Origin: DASSFG01 sp035547915
GTDB taxonomy: Bacteria; Planctomycetota; Planctomycetia; Pirellulales; JAICIG01
Assembly (NCBI GenBank): GCA_035547915.1
Contig: DASZTS010000029.1
Location: forward strand, 124,001 to 188,000
Reading direction: 5' to 3'
DNA: 64,000 nt
Below, in pieces: positions 32,923-42,087 of this stretch; within the stretch, counting starts at the first letter, position 1, and every line of letters starts with the position of its first letter. The position numbers were made by a program, and so were the translations under genes. The notes beneath the pieces are model-generated. The model had not been told where the DNA came from. It was given only the letters and a program-made list of their open reading frames with translations, and did not search any database.

Positions 32923-34170
32923 ATGTCTACCTCGAAAATCGTCGCCGGCGACAGCATCGGCAAGCTGTTGGATCGGGCAATCGATGCCGGCCAAGGAGTG
33001 CTGCGGCTCACGCCGACTTGGGTTCCACGCAGCTTCTTGCACCCGGGAAAGCGGATCAAGCTGGCACCCACCGATTGGTATGCCTACGGGGCGCATCGCG
33101 GGGGCATCGACGAGCGCTGGTTCGCCAGCACCACCGAGGCGGCCAACGACAACCGCACACCGGACGAAGGCCTGAGTTACGTGGCCTTCGAGGGCCAGCG
33201 ATTCACCCTGCGCGACGCGGTGGCCGAGGCCGGCGGCCGGCTCATCGGCAAGCCGATGTTCGACAAATACCGTCGCTGGCCCGTCTATTCAAAATTCTTC
33301 GACAATATGGGGCCGATTCCCCATCACATGCATCAGGGCTTCGAGGATGCCAAACTGACCGGGCAGGAAGGAAAGCCGGAGAGCTACTACTTCCCACCGC
33401 AGTTGAACAACGTCGACAACAATTTCGCCTACACGTTCATGGGGCTTGAGCCGGGCACCACGAAACAGCAACTTCGCAAATGCCTGGAAGATTGGGACAA
33501 GGGTGACAATGGCATTCTCGACCTGTCGCGGGCCTACCGCTTGAAGCGGGGCACCGGTTGGTTGATTCCGCCCGGCGTGCTGCACGCTCCCGGTTCGCTT
33601 TGCACGTACGAGCCGCAGTGGGGGTCCGACGTGTTCGGTATGTTCCAATCGCTGGTCGAGGGGCGCGAGGTGCCCTGGGCATTGCTGGTCAAAGATATGC
33701 CCAAGGAGAAGCACCGAGACCTCGATTTCATCATCGGGCAGCTCGATTGGGACAAGAACGTCGACACGCACTTCAAGGAGCACAATTACTTGGAGCCGAT
33801 CGTCGACAAAAGCGTCTCGGCCGCCGGTGTCGCCGATCGCTGGATCGTCTACGGCACGATCGACGGCCAGCAGCTCTTCAGCGCGAAAGAGTTGACGGTG
33901 GCCCCCGGCGCAAAGTGCGTGCTGAAGGATGGCTGTGCCAGTGGTTGGATCACGGTGCAGGGCCGCGGTCGCATTGGAAAGCTCGCCTTGCAGACCCCCG
34001 CCATGATCCACTTCGGCGAGGAGACCGAAGACGAGGTCTTCATCTCGCACGAGGCGGCGACCGCCGGCGTCGAGATCGAGAACACGGGCAGTGAGCCGCT
34101 CGTGAGTTTGCGTTATTTCGGGCCCGACGTACACAAGAATCTGCCGAAGGTGGGCGATCACCTGCGATAA
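32923..34170 (+). CDS. Cupin protein resembling class I mannose-6-phosphate isomerase
   Basis: Protein of 415 residues with a double-cupin layout. Metal-site candidates in the first cupin are IPHHMHQGFEDAK (several His and a Glu), and LIPPGVLHAPGS carries a further His. The arrangement resembles class I phosphomannose isomerases, although the usual PMI signature is not complete, so the isomerase call is tentative. ATG 32923 starts the conserved part. The next two genes in the same direction encode a sugar-isomerase-like TIM barrel and a Gfo/Idh/MocA oxidoreductase, which points to carbohydrate catabolism. Confidence 0.7.
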   Translation: MSTSKIVAGDSIGKLLDRAIDAGQGVLRLTPTWVPRSFLHPGKRIKLAPTDWYAYGAHRGGIDERWFASTTEAANDNRTPDEGLSYVAFEGQRFTLRDAVAEAGGRLIGKPMFDKYRRWPVYSKFFDNMGPIPHHMHQGFEDAKLTGQEGKPESYYFPPQLNNVDNNFAYTFMGLEPGTTKQQLRKCLEDWDKGDNGILDLSRAYRLKRGTGWLIPPGVLHAPGSLCTYEPQWGSDVFGMFQSLVEGREVPWALLVKDMPKEKHRDLDFIIGQLDWDKNVDTHFKEHNYLEPIVDKSVSAAGVADRWIVYGTIDGQQLFSAKELTVAPGAKCVLKDGCASGWITVQGRGRIGKLALQTPAMIHFGEETEDEVFISHEAATAGVEIENTGSEPLVSLRYFGPDVHKNLPKVGDHLR

Positions 34171-34244
34171 CGTCGTCGACCGCGGGCAGCAGAACCTTCC
34201 GTTCCGCAAAGAATTCTCAACCCCAAACAAAAATCGCCCGTCCC

Positions 34245-35297
34245 ATGGCCAACCACCCCAACAACTTCCCCAAACTCCATAATGCCGCCTGGCCGGGCGT
34301 GGTCGGCAAGGGTCCCGATTCGGAACCGGCGATCGATCTGGATACGATGCTCGACTTGACGGCCGCGGCCGAAGTCGACGGCATCAAGTTTGACGGTGCC
34401 GATCTGTTCCTCTTCGCACCGCACATCGACATCGACGCTTCCGACGACGAGTTGAAAACAGTCGCCGACAAGGCGCGTGTCCGCAACCTCGTCTATGGCA
34501 CCGTCACGGCACCCATCTGGCCGCCGACGGGCGGCGGACCCGCGATGGGCGGGCCGGACGATCGCAAGCGGTTTCTGAAGCAAGTCCGCAAGGGATGCCG
34601 TATTGCCAAGCGACTACGCGAACTAGGTGTGCGGCCCTACGGCATCGTGCGGATCGATTCGGCGTCGAGCCCATCAGACTGGCGCAAAGACCCCGAAGGG
34701 AACACGAAACGGATCGCCGATACCTTGCGCGAGGCCTGCACCATTGCTGAAGATTTTGGTGAGCGGTTGGCGGCCGAGGGAGAGATTTGCTGGGGTGGCA
34801 TGCATAGCTGGCGCACAATGGTGCATCTGCTCGAAATGGTCGACCGGCCCCAGACACTCGGTTTCCAGGCCGACATGGCCCACACGCTCCTGTATCTGCT
34901 CGGTTACAACGCCCCGGAAGACGCCATCTTGCCCGAAGGTTTCGATTGGCAGGATGACAAGAAACTGCAAGAGGGCCTGAAGACGCTCACGGCCGCGCTG
35001 CGTCCCTGGACGATCGACTTCCACGTGGCGCAGAACGATGCGACCGTGTTCGGTTCGGGTTCGCACGACAAGACCGGGCGGCACTGCTTGCCGAACGATC
35101 CCAAGGGCAAGTTGAATATCGCCCGCGATGCCGGCCATTGGTTGCGTGACGAACACGGTCAACTCACCAAGAAGTTCCGCCACATCTGCTGGGACGGTTG
35201 CATGTTCCCCAACGCCGTGATGATGAAGCCCGATACCTGGAACAGCATCCTCTCCGCCATGATTTCCGTCCGCGACGCGCATGGTTGGCGAGAGTAA
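34245..35297 (+). CDS. Xylose-isomerase-like TIM-barrel protein
   Basis: Protein of 350 residues with the fold pattern of sugar phosphate isomerases/epimerases (AP endonuclease family 2). The barrel can be followed as VDGIKFDGADLFLFAPH, GVRPYGIVRIDS, GEICWGGMHSW, LGFQADMAHTLLYLLG and WTIDFHVAQND. Acidic and His residues near strand ends (D and H in QADMAH and IDFH) are plausible metal ligands. The substrate cannot be inferred. It follows the cupin gene by 74 bp and precedes a Gfo/Idh/MocA gene by 111 bp, a trio often found together in planctomycete carbohydrate loci. Confidence 0.75.
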   Translation: MANHPNNFPKLHNAAWPGVVGKGPDSEPAIDLDTMLDLTAAAEVDGIKFDGADLFLFAPHIDIDASDDELKTVADKARVRNLVYGTVTAPIWPPTGGGPAMGGPDDRKRFLKQVRKGCRIAKRLRELGVRPYGIVRIDSASSPSDWRKDPEGNTKRIADTLREACTIAEDFGERLAAEGEICWGGMHSWRTMVHLLEMVDRPQTLGFQADMAHTLLYLLGYNAPEDAILPEGFDWQDDKKLQEGLKTLTAALRPWTIDFHVAQNDATVFGSGSHDKTGRHCLPNDPKGKLNIARDAGHWLRDEHGQLTKKFRHICWDGCMFPNAVMMKPDTWNSILSAMISVRDAHGWRE

Positions 35298-35408
35298 GAC
35301 ACGAGTTACCTTCGGCGAGCGTTATCGAACGTACGCCCGAGCGACCACATCTCCTGCCGGCAAGCCACCGGTTGCCCCGAAACGAATCTTTTCCCTCAGA
35401 GATTTGCT

Positions 35409-36605
35409 ATGACCAAGCCATTGAACATCGGCATGATCGGCTACGGCTTCATGGGCCGGGCCCATTCGAACGCCTATCGCCAGGTCAGCCAGTTCTTTCC
35501 CCACTCGCGTCGGCCGGTGCTCAAGGCCTGCTGTGCTCGGAACGAAGAGAAGATCAAGGCGTTCGCCGAGAACTGGGGTTATGAATCGTACGAGACCGAT
35601 TGGCGGAAGCTGATCGAGCGGAAAGATATCGATGTCGTTGATATCGGCTCGCCGAACAACACGCACCGCGAGATCGTGCTGGCCGCGGCCAAGGCGGGCA
35701 AGATGATTCTCTGCGAAAAGCCGTTGGCAATGAGTGTCGCGGAAGGCGAAGAAATGGTCGCGGCGGTCGAGAAGGCCGGCGTGCCGAACATGGTTTGGTT
35801 CAACTATCGCCGCGTGCCCGCCATCGCCTTGGCCAAGCAGGTCATTGACGAAGGCCGTGTCGGACGGCCATTCCATTACCGGGCCACCTACCTACAGGAT
35901 TGGACGATCGCCGAAGACGTGCCGCAGGGCGGCGCTGCTCTGTGGCGACTCGACGTCAACGTAGCGGGTTCGGGCGTGACGGGCGACCTCCTGGCTCACT
36001 CGATCGACACGGCCGAGTGGCTGAACGGCCCGATCCGCCGCGTGACGGCCGCCACCGAGACGTTCGTTAAACAGCGTCTGCATCAGGAGACGGGCAAGAT
36101 GGAGCCCGTTGGCATCGACGACGCCTGCATGTTCCTGGCCCAGTTTGCCAACGGCTCGATGGGCACCTTCGAGAGCACCCGTTACGCGCGCGGCCGCAAG
36201 AACTACAACACCTTCGAACTCAACGGCGAAGCGGGAAGCGTCTTTTTCGACCTGGAAGAGCCTCAGTATCTGCAATACTTCCGCTACGCCAATCCGCAGC
36301 CGAGCCACGACACCGGCACCCCTGCGGGCGGCAAGGCCAAGATATCGAAGATCGAAAGCCACCTGACGGGTTGGCAAAAGATCCACGTGACGAACTTCGA
36401 GCATCCCTACATGAAGAATTGGTGGGTCCCCGGATGCACGATCGGGTACGAGCACACCTTCATCAACGCGCTCGCCGACTTTTTGGAGTCGCTCGACAGC
36501 GGCAAACCGGTGCAGCCCGACTTCCGCTGCGCCTTGCAAACGCAAAAGGTGTGTGATGCGGTGCTCGCCAGCGCCAAGACCGGCCGGTGGGTGGAGATCG
36601 AGTAA
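35409..36605 (+). CDS. Gfo/Idh/MocA family oxidoreductase
   Basis: NAD(P)-dependent sugar dehydrogenase-like protein of 398 residues. The N-terminal Rossmann domain has IGMIGYGFMGRAHSNAY (GxGxxG) and continues to the family's EKPLAM motif (ILCEKPLAMS) with the catalytic-region Lys. The C-terminal domain contains GVTGDLLAHSIDTAEWL, whose D-x3-H (DLLAH) and H-x2-D are typical. It ends with VCDAVLASAKTGRWVEIE, close to the usual family ending. Likely works with the two preceding genes on a sugar or inositol-like substrate; this is inferred from context. Confidence 0.92.
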   Translation: MTKPLNIGMIGYGFMGRAHSNAYRQVSQFFPHSRRPVLKACCARNEEKIKAFAENWGYESYETDWRKLIERKDIDVVDIGSPNNTHREIVLAAAKAGKMILCEKPLAMSVAEGEEMVAAVEKAGVPNMVWFNYRRVPAIALAKQVIDEGRVGRPFHYRATYLQDWTIAEDVPQGGAALWRLDVNVAGSGVTGDLLAHSIDTAEWLNGPIRRVTAATETFVKQRLHQETGKMEPVGIDDACMFLAQFANGSMGTFESTRYARGRKNYNTFELNGEAGSVFFDLEEPQYLQYFRYANPQPSHDTGTPAGGKAKISKIESHLTGWQKIHVTNFEHPYMKNWWVPGCTIGYEHTFINALADFLESLDSGKPVQPDFRCALQTQKVCDAVLASAKTGRWVEIE

Positions 36606-36735
36606 CCCCTCCTCGACGGCCCGATACCGAAGCGCCATGCCGAAACGGCCACCGGGGTGCGGATCGTCTGCCTTCCTAGCGGTTTTCGGATAGACTCCAA
36701 GGACCGGCCGAGATTCGGCCGGCCCTTCAACGCAG

Positions 36736-37995
36736 GTGAAGAGGTGCGCCTTGATCCGATCAAGTGTAACCGTATTCCTCTTGTTGACGGCCCGTTGCCT
36801 GGCCATGGAGAGCGACGTCTGGCCGCAGTTTCGCGGCCCGGATGGCCAGGGCATCTCCGATGCCAAGGGCGTGCCGACGGAGTGGAGCGATTCTCAGAAC
36901 GTGAAATGGAAGACGCCCATTCACGGACGAGCCTGGTCGTCACCCGTCGTCTGGCACGACCAGGTCTGGCTGACCACGGCCACACCCGACGGCAAACAAT
37001 TATCGGCCCTCAAGATCGATCGCGCGACCGGCAAGATTCTCCTCGACAAGGTCGTGTTCGATATTCCGGAGCCGCAGTTCTGTTATCCGTTTAACAGCTA
37101 CGCGTCGTCGACGCCGGCCGTCGAAGAGGGGCGGATCTACGTCCACTACGGGAGCCACGGCACCGCCTGCCTCGACACCGACAGCGGCGCCACGATCTGG
37201 ACGCGGCAGGATTTGCCCTGCAATCACCATCGCGGCGCGGGATCGTCGCCCATTCTGTTCGGTCGCTCGCTATTCATCGACTTCGACGGCTTCGATGTAC
37301 AGTACGTGGTGGCGCTCGATAAGGCGACGGGTAAGACCGTCTGGAAGCACGATCGCCAGATCGATTACGGAACCACCGACGGTGACGCCAAGAAAGCCTA
37401 TGCCACGCCCACGGTCGTCGAGGTAGCCGGCCGACCGCTCCTCGTCAGCCCCGCGGCCGGCGCCACGATCGCTTACGATCCGCTCAGCGGTGACGAGATT
37501 TGGAGAGTACAGCACGGAGGAATGAACGCCTCCGCGCCGCCGCTTATCGGCCACGGCGTTATCTATCTCAATACGGCCGACGGCGGTTTTCGCGAATTCG
37601 CTCTACGGCCCGAGGGAACGGGCGACATTACCGAGACGAACGTCGTCTGGAAGCAACAGCAGGCGATGCCGGTGCGCTGCGCACCGCTGCTCGTCGGAGA
37701 TCTCTTGTTCATGGTCAACGAGGCCGGCATCCTCAGTTGTCTGGACGCCGCCAGCGGCGACCTCGTGTGGCGGCATCGGCTGGGAGGCCATTACAGCGCG
37801 TCGCCCGTCTACGCCGACGGGCATATTTATTTTGCCAGCGAAGACGGCGACCTGCCCGTCATCGAGGCGGCGCGCGAGTATCGACCGCTGGCCACGAACC
37901 ACCTCGACGATGGTTGCATGGCCAGCCCCGCCATTGCCGGGCGGGCCCTGTTTCTGCGCACGAAAAAGAGCCTCTATTGCATCGAGTCCGAATGA
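36736..37995 (+). CDS. Secreted PQQ-like beta-propeller protein
   Basis: Protein of about 419 residues with an N-terminal signal peptide (VTVFLLLTARCLAMES) and a beta-propeller made of repeated DxxTGxxxW blades: DRATGKILLDK, DTDSGATIWT, DKATGKTVWKH, DPLSGDEIWRV and DAASGDLVWRH. The opening WPQFRGPDGQGIS is the hallmark of a planctomycete PQQ-binding-like family. No dehydrogenase catalytic residues are evident, so it may be structural or a binding protein. The start is ambiguous: GTG 36736, or TTG 36751 with GAGG upstream. It follows the carbohydrate trio by 130 bp. Confidence 0.88.
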   Translation: MKRCALIRSSVTVFLLLTARCLAMESDVWPQFRGPDGQGISDAKGVPTEWSDSQNVKWKTPIHGRAWSSPVVWHDQVWLTTATPDGKQLSALKIDRATGKILLDKVVFDIPEPQFCYPFNSYASSTPAVEEGRIYVHYGSHGTACLDTDSGATIWTRQDLPCNHHRGAGSSPILFGRSLFIDFDGFDVQYVVALDKATGKTVWKHDRQIDYGTTDGDAKKAYATPTVVEVAGRPLLVSPAAGATIAYDPLSGDEIWRVQHGGMNASAPPLIGHGVIYLNTADGGFREFALRPEGTGDITETNVVWKQQQAMPVRCAPLLVGDLLFMVNEAGILSCLDAASGDLVWRHRLGGHYSASPVYADGHIYFASEDGDLPVIEAAREYRPLATNHLDDGCMASPAIAGRALFLRTKKSLYCIESE

Positions 37996-38152
37996 GCCTG
38001 GGGTCGCGCGGGGCCATTGGGCAGACGCGGAATCTCGGCCCTCGGTCAGATCGGCTTTGCAGGCGCCAACGGCGACGGTGAGTCGCCGGTCACCGTCACC
38101 GCTGAATGGCACCTTGCCTCGCCTATCGTGAGCCGCCCGGTTGGCAGCTTGA

Positions 38153-38234
38153 GTCTAAGAACGACCGACAAAACCGGCTCGATCTCCGAAAAATCGGCGA
38201 TCCAGCTTGCAGGTTTTGCGAGCCGCTTGAGCTA
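38153..38234 (+). repeat. Dispersed nested palindromic repeat, copy D (shortened)
   Basis: Begins TCTAAGAACGACCGACAAAACCGG and ends GCGAGCCGCTTGAGCTA. The inner 3' arm (GGCCGATTTT) seen in copies B and C is missing, so this copy is about 20 bp shorter. It lies between converging genes, and the stop codon of the alpha-CTD gene (38232-38234) is its edge. Confidence 0.7.
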
Positions 38235-38510
38235 ACCGACCTCGGCGGCGACCGGCTGGCGGCTTCTGCGGTAAAAGCCGACCCCCTCGAGCGCCTTATA
38301 AACCTCGTCGAGCGTCTTCTCGCCGAAATTGGAGATGGCCAGAAGATCGTCGCGCGTGCAATGCAACAGATCATTGACGGTGAAGATGCCGCGCTCCTCC
38401 AAACAGTTTGTCGTGCGGACCGAGAGGCCGATCTCGGCTGTGCTCATCTCGAGGCGTTCCTTGAGGCCCTTCTCGAATTCGTCGGCCGTGCTGAGTCGGA
38501 TGCGCGTCAT
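38232..38510 (-). CDS. Stand-alone RNA polymerase alpha C-terminal-domain-like protein
   Basis: Protein of 92 residues. Residues about 24-75 match the alpha subunit C-terminal domain: IGLSVRTTNCLEERGIFTVNDLL, then LLAISNFGEKTLDEVYKAL, the helix-hairpin-helix that contacts UP-element DNA and activators. There is no alpha N-terminal domain and no ribosomal protein genes nearby, so this is not rpoA. ATG 38510 has GGGAGG six bases upstream. The product might bind DNA or compete with or assist RNA polymerase; this is inference. A candidate promoter lies at 38614-38641. Confidence 0.85.
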   Translation of the reverse strand: MTRIRLSTADEFEKGLKERLEMSTAEIGLSVRTTNCLEERGIFTVNDLLHCTRDDLLAISNFGEKTLDEVYKALEGVGFYRRSRQPVAAEVG

Positions 38511-38613
38511 GGGCTCCCTCCCAAATACAAGAATGTGGTGATAGTGAGACGGCCCGAAGAGACTGGGGCGGTTCGGACCGTGGGCGGCAATTCCCTTGTT
38601 TGCCGCACGCCAA

Positions 38614-38641
38614 AATATACCAACTCGGCGGCAAATGCGAA
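38614..38641 (-). promoter_or_regulatory. Candidate promoter of the alpha-CTD gene
   Basis: On the minus strand TTCGCA, 16 bases and TATATT, about 100 bp before the ATG. Confidence 0.35.
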
Positions 38642-38677
38642 GCGATTTCTCGCTGTGTGGACGGATTTTTTAGGCCT

Positions 38678-38703
38678 CATGCTAGCATCGTTTTGCTAGC
38701 ATG
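38678..38703. repeat. Perfect 10-bp inverted repeat between divergent genes
   Basis: CATGCTAGCA (38678-38687) and TGCTAGCATG (38694-38703) with a 6-base loop. It lies upstream of both the alpha-CTD gene and the dehydrogenase gene, about 40 bp from the former's -35, so it could be an operator serving both. Confidence 0.55.
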
Positions 38704-38804
38704 CGACGTGGCCAACGGAGCCGAAGATGGCCCCGTTTGTTCTTTCGGTGGTTTTCCTTGATCTTTTCGATGTGGCCCCAGTAACTATTTTGAAGAATTT
38801 CATC

Positions 38805-39776
38805 ATGGCCCGTTACCAAGTGTTGTTGACCGATTACGCGTGGCCCGAACTCGACATCGAGCGGGCTACGCTCGCCTCCGCAGACGCCGAACTGATCGTG
38901 GCCGAATCGACCGATGCCGTCTCGTTGGCGCGCTTAGCCGAAGGCGCGGATGCCATTCTCACCAACTGGGCACGTGTGCCGGCCACCGTACTCGCAGCGG
39001 CCAAGAAGTGCCGTATCGTCGCGCGGTTGGGCATCGGCCTCGACAACATCGACGTCGAATTCGCCACGCGCCAGGGGATGCTCGTGACCAACGTTCCGGA
39101 TTACTGTCTGGAGGAAGTGACCGAACACGCGCTGGCGCTCATCCTCGGGCTGGGTCGCAAGGTGGCGTTCTACCATCAGCAGACGAAGGCGGGGCATTAC
39201 GATCTGTCGGCCGGTTCACCGTTGCGGCGGCTCGCGGGTCAGACGGTTGGCATCGTCGGCTTCGGTAATACCGGACGACGACTAGCCGCCAAGGCGTCTG
39301 CCGTGGGCTTCCGCGTGATCGCTTGTACGCGCCGGCCCGAGACGGTGACCGCGCCCGTGGAGTGGTCGCCGCTGGAGCAACTACTCTCCCGCAGTGACTA
39401 CGTGTCGCTTCATCTGCCGAGCACGAACGAGACCCGGCATTTGATCGGCGCCCCTCAGCTCGCGCTGATGCGGTCGACGGCATACCTCATCAACACGTCG
39501 CGCGGGGCGCTCATCGACGAACAAGCACTCGCCGAGGCCTTGGCTGCTGGCCGCCTGGCGGGGGCCGCGCTCGATGTGCAGCAACAAGAGCCGCCCGACC
39601 TGAGTCGACCACCGTTCAACGATCCGCGGGTGATCGTCACGCCCCATGCCGCCTTCTATTCCGTCGAGTCGGTCACAGACCTGCGACGGCGGGCTTCGCA
39701 ACAGGTGGCCGACGCGCTCTTGGGAAGAACACCGCAGCATGTGGTCAACCGCGAGGCAGTGGACGAGAAAAGATGA
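38805..39776 (+). CDS. D-2-hydroxyacid dehydrogenase (SerA/CtBP-like)
   Basis: NAD-dependent dehydrogenase of 323 residues. The nucleotide fold has VGIVGFGNTGRRLA; catalytic residues are the Arg in NTSRGALIDEQAL, the Glu in LDVQQQEPP and the His in VTPHAAFYS. The substrate domain shows RLGIGLDNIDVEFATRQGM and VPDYCLEEVTEHALALIL, the pattern of the CtBP/phosphoglycerate dehydrogenase-like branch. No ACT or other regulatory domain follows, so it is not a full-length SerA. ATG 38805 begins the domain. It is divergent from the alpha-CTD gene. Confidence 0.92.
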   Translation: MARYQVLLTDYAWPELDIERATLASADAELIVAESTDAVSLARLAEGADAILTNWARVPATVLAAAKKCRIVARLGIGLDNIDVEFATRQGMLVTNVPDYCLEEVTEHALALILGLGRKVAFYHQQTKAGHYDLSAGSPLRRLAGQTVGIVGFGNTGRRLAAKASAVGFRVIACTRRPETVTAPVEWSPLEQLLSRSDYVSLHLPSTNETRHLIGAPQLALMRSTAYLINTSRGALIDEQALAEALAAGRLAGAALDVQQQEPPDLSRPPFNDPRVIVTPHAAFYSVESVTDLRRRASQQVADALLGRTPQHVVNREAVDEKR

Positions 39777-39866
39777 AAAGAGGGGGACGAAGGTCGGGCC
39801 CTCGTTGTCCTTCTCTCGCATTCGACCGGTTCGACCGATGCAGCCGCTACAAACGTGCGCTGTGCT

Positions 39867-39895
39867 TTGACCAGTCGCCGGGCATGTCGTATAGG
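39867..39895 (+). promoter_or_regulatory. Candidate promoter of the coiled-coil protein gene
   Basis: TTGACC (39867-39872), 17 bp and TATAGG (39890-39895), with a leader of about 107 nt to ATG 40009. Confidence 0.45.
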
Positions 39896-40008
39896 ACTAG
39901 AGATGTTGTTTTCTCGCACCTCGGCGGCGCTGGGCAGGGCCGTTGGCGACATGGCTCTGGCGATCGAGCCGCGCCCCAACTGCTGGCCAGTGGCAAAGTG
40001 CCAAGTCC

Positions 40009-41301
40009 ATGGAAGATACTTCGCGCGAACTTCACAGCAGCAGCGATGCTGCACAGCCCGACCTCTGGCAAGCGCGGCGCCAGCAGGCGCGTGATTTCAT
40101 GTCGGCACAACGTCGCCGACTCGCCGAGATCGAAGCCTCGCTGACCGAGCGCATCGACCGTATGGGGCGGGAGATCAACCTGGCGCGTCAATCGGCGCTC
40201 GAGATCGAGGCCGGGCTCATCGAGGGCCGCAACGAACTGGAGGCAGCTACCAAGAAGCTACGGCTCGATGAACGTGGTCTGGCGCAATTGCGCCGGGAGA
40301 ACCAGGCCAACGCCGACGAACTGGCATACCATCGACAGCGTCTGCAACAACAACTGGTCGAACTCGATCTCGAACGGGAAAAACTCGACGAGTGCACCAA
40401 TCAGACGAACAGCCAGCGCCGGCGCATCGCCCACCAACTAAGAGCGCAGCGTGAAGAGCAGCGCCGCGCTCGCGAACGCGAACGTGTGGGAACGGAGGCT
40501 CGCCCCGCCGCGGTCGCCGACCCGGACGGACTTGCCCGGCAACTCGCCGATGCACAACGTCGATTGGCCGAGGCAGAACGACGGCTCGCCGAATCCGAGG
40601 CGAGAGCGCAGACGCTCGAACAGCGTCCTCCGGCGGAATCGGACGACGATCAGAGCCAGGCCCTGGCCGATATGCAGCGCCGGTACGAGATGGCCATGGA
40701 GGATCTGCGCGAGCAGAAGCTTCGCGTGGCCGAACTCGAGAAGCGGCCGGCAGCGCCGGCCCAGTCCCGTAGCCTTCCCGACCCCGGCGACAAGCTCGAC
40801 TGGGAGACGCAGAAGCAGAGGTTGCTCGCCGCCCTCGAGGCCGACTGCGGCGAGGACGACGAACCCGAACGCCACCAAGAACGGATGAAAATGCGCGACG
40901 TCATCAGCCGCACCGACGCCGCGATCGCCGCAAAGGACCACGAGATCGAGGAGCTTCAGGAATTGCTCACCGCGCAATCGGCGAACATCGGCGAGGTGAG
41001 CGTCGGTGCCGCTGCGCTGGCCGACGTGCTATCGTCGGACGAGATCGTTCGCACCGAACGCGAGCGGCTCCAGCAATTGCAGCAGGAGTGGGAAGAGAAA
41101 CTACGTCAGGCCGAGATCGATCTCTCAGTACAACGGGCGCGCATCGCCCGCGAGCGGGCCGAGATCGAAGAGCGACAGCGCACGCTACAGACGCAGCAAC
41201 CCGATGGCGAACCGAACCCCGACGCCGAGGTCGACAAAGCAGCCAAACCGCAGCGCGGTCGGTGGCTCAGCCGTTTGGGATTGAAAGACGAGGAGACGTG
41301 A
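40009..41301 (+). CDS. Long coiled-coil protein of unknown function
   Basis: Protein of 430 residues that is almost entirely charged heptad sequence: long Gln/Arg/Glu/Leu-rich coiled coils at about 25-160, 170-215 and 335-405 (for example QRRLAEAERRLAESEARAQ). Short Pro-rich breaks occur near 215-270. There is no signal peptide or membrane helix. The C-terminus ends RWLSRLGLKDEET. A filament-like or scaffold role would fit, but nothing identifies a partner. ATG 40009 is preferred because upstream codons look non-coding. Its stop lies one base from the stop of the converging lptB gene. Confidence 0.7.
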   Translation: MEDTSRELHSSSDAAQPDLWQARRQQARDFMSAQRRRLAEIEASLTERIDRMGREINLARQSALEIEAGLIEGRNELEAATKKLRLDERGLAQLRRENQANADELAYHRQRLQQQLVELDLEREKLDECTNQTNSQRRRIAHQLRAQREEQRRARERERVGTEARPAAVADPDGLARQLADAQRRLAEAERRLAESEARAQTLEQRPPAESDDDQSQALADMQRRYEMAMEDLREQKLRVAELEKRPAAPAQSRSLPDPGDKLDWETQKQRLLAALEADCGEDDEPERHQERMKMRDVISRTDAAIAAKDHEIEELQELLTAQSANIGEVSVGAAALADVLSSDEIVRTERERLQQLQQEWEEKLRQAEIDLSVQRARIARERAEIEERQRTLQTQQPDGEPNPDAEVDKAAKPQRGRWLSRLGLKDEET

Positions 41302-41302
41302 T

Positions 41303-42061
41303 TCACGCCGCGGCACTGGGGCCGGGCAGGTCGACGTCCATTCCCTCGCCGAAGTAATACTTGCGCGCCTCGGGGTTGGCGAGCACCTCGTGTGGACGGC
41401 CGTGGCATAACACGCGGCCACCGCGGATGACGTAGCTGCGGTCGGTGATCTGCAACGTCTCACGCACCTGGTGGTCGGTAATCAGGATCGAAATACCGCC
41501 GTCGCGCAGCGAGCGGATGATCTGCTGGATGCTGGCGATCGTGACCGGGTCGATCCCCGTGAAAGGCTCGTCGAGCAGGATCAGGCGCGGGTCGGACACC
41601 AGGCAGCGGGCGATCTCCAAGCGTCGCCTCTCACCGCCCGAGAGCGACATGGCCAGCGATTTTCGCAAGCGGGCGATATCGAATTTATCGAGCAGTTCGT
41701 CGCAGCGCTGCCGCCTCCGTTTGCGATCGAAGCCGAGCATTTCCATCATGCCGAGCAAGTTGTTTTCTACCGACAGCTTGCGGAACACGCTCGATTCCTG
41801 CGCCAGATATCCCATGCCTCCTTCGCGGGCACGGCGATACATGGGCCAACCGGTGACGTCGAGACCGTTCAGATCCACCTTGCCGGCGTTCGGCTCGATC
41901 ATGCCGCAGGCCATGCGGAAACTGGTGGTCTTGCCCGCACCGTTGGGACCCAGCAAGCCGACGATCTCGCCTTGGCGCACGTCGAAGTCGACGCCGTCCA
42001 CCACTCGCCGCCGGCCATAGATCTTGACCAGGCCGTGAACCGAAAGCACGACGTCGTTCAT
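41303..42061 (-). CDS. lptB: LPS export ABC ATPase LptB
   Basis: ATPase that powers transfer of lipopolysaccharide from inner to outer membrane with LptFG/LptC. The 252-residue protein has Walker A GPNGAGKTT, signature SLSGGERRRLEIARCL, LILLDEPFTGIDP and switch His in LITDHQVRETL. YLAQESSVFRKLSVENNL is diagnostic for LptB. ATG 42061 has AAGGAGG just upstream. It is the third gene of an operon with two signal peptidases (26 bp after the second). Its presence supports a Gram-negative type envelope with LPS. Confidence 0.93.
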   Translation of the reverse strand: MNDVVLSVHGLVKIYGRRRVVDGVDFDVRQGEIVGLLGPNGAGKTTSFRMACGMIEPNAGKVDLNGLDVTGWPMYRRAREGGMGYLAQESSVFRKLSVENNLLGMMEMLGFDRKRRRQRCDELLDKFDIARLRKSLAMSLSGGERRRLEIARCLVSDPRLILLDEPFTGIDPVTIASIQQIIRSLRDGGISILITDHQVRETLQITDRSYVIRGGRVLCHGRPHEVLANPEARKYYFGEGMDVDLPGPSAAA

Positions 42062-42087
42062 TGGTCCTCCTTGACCAGGAAGCGGTG

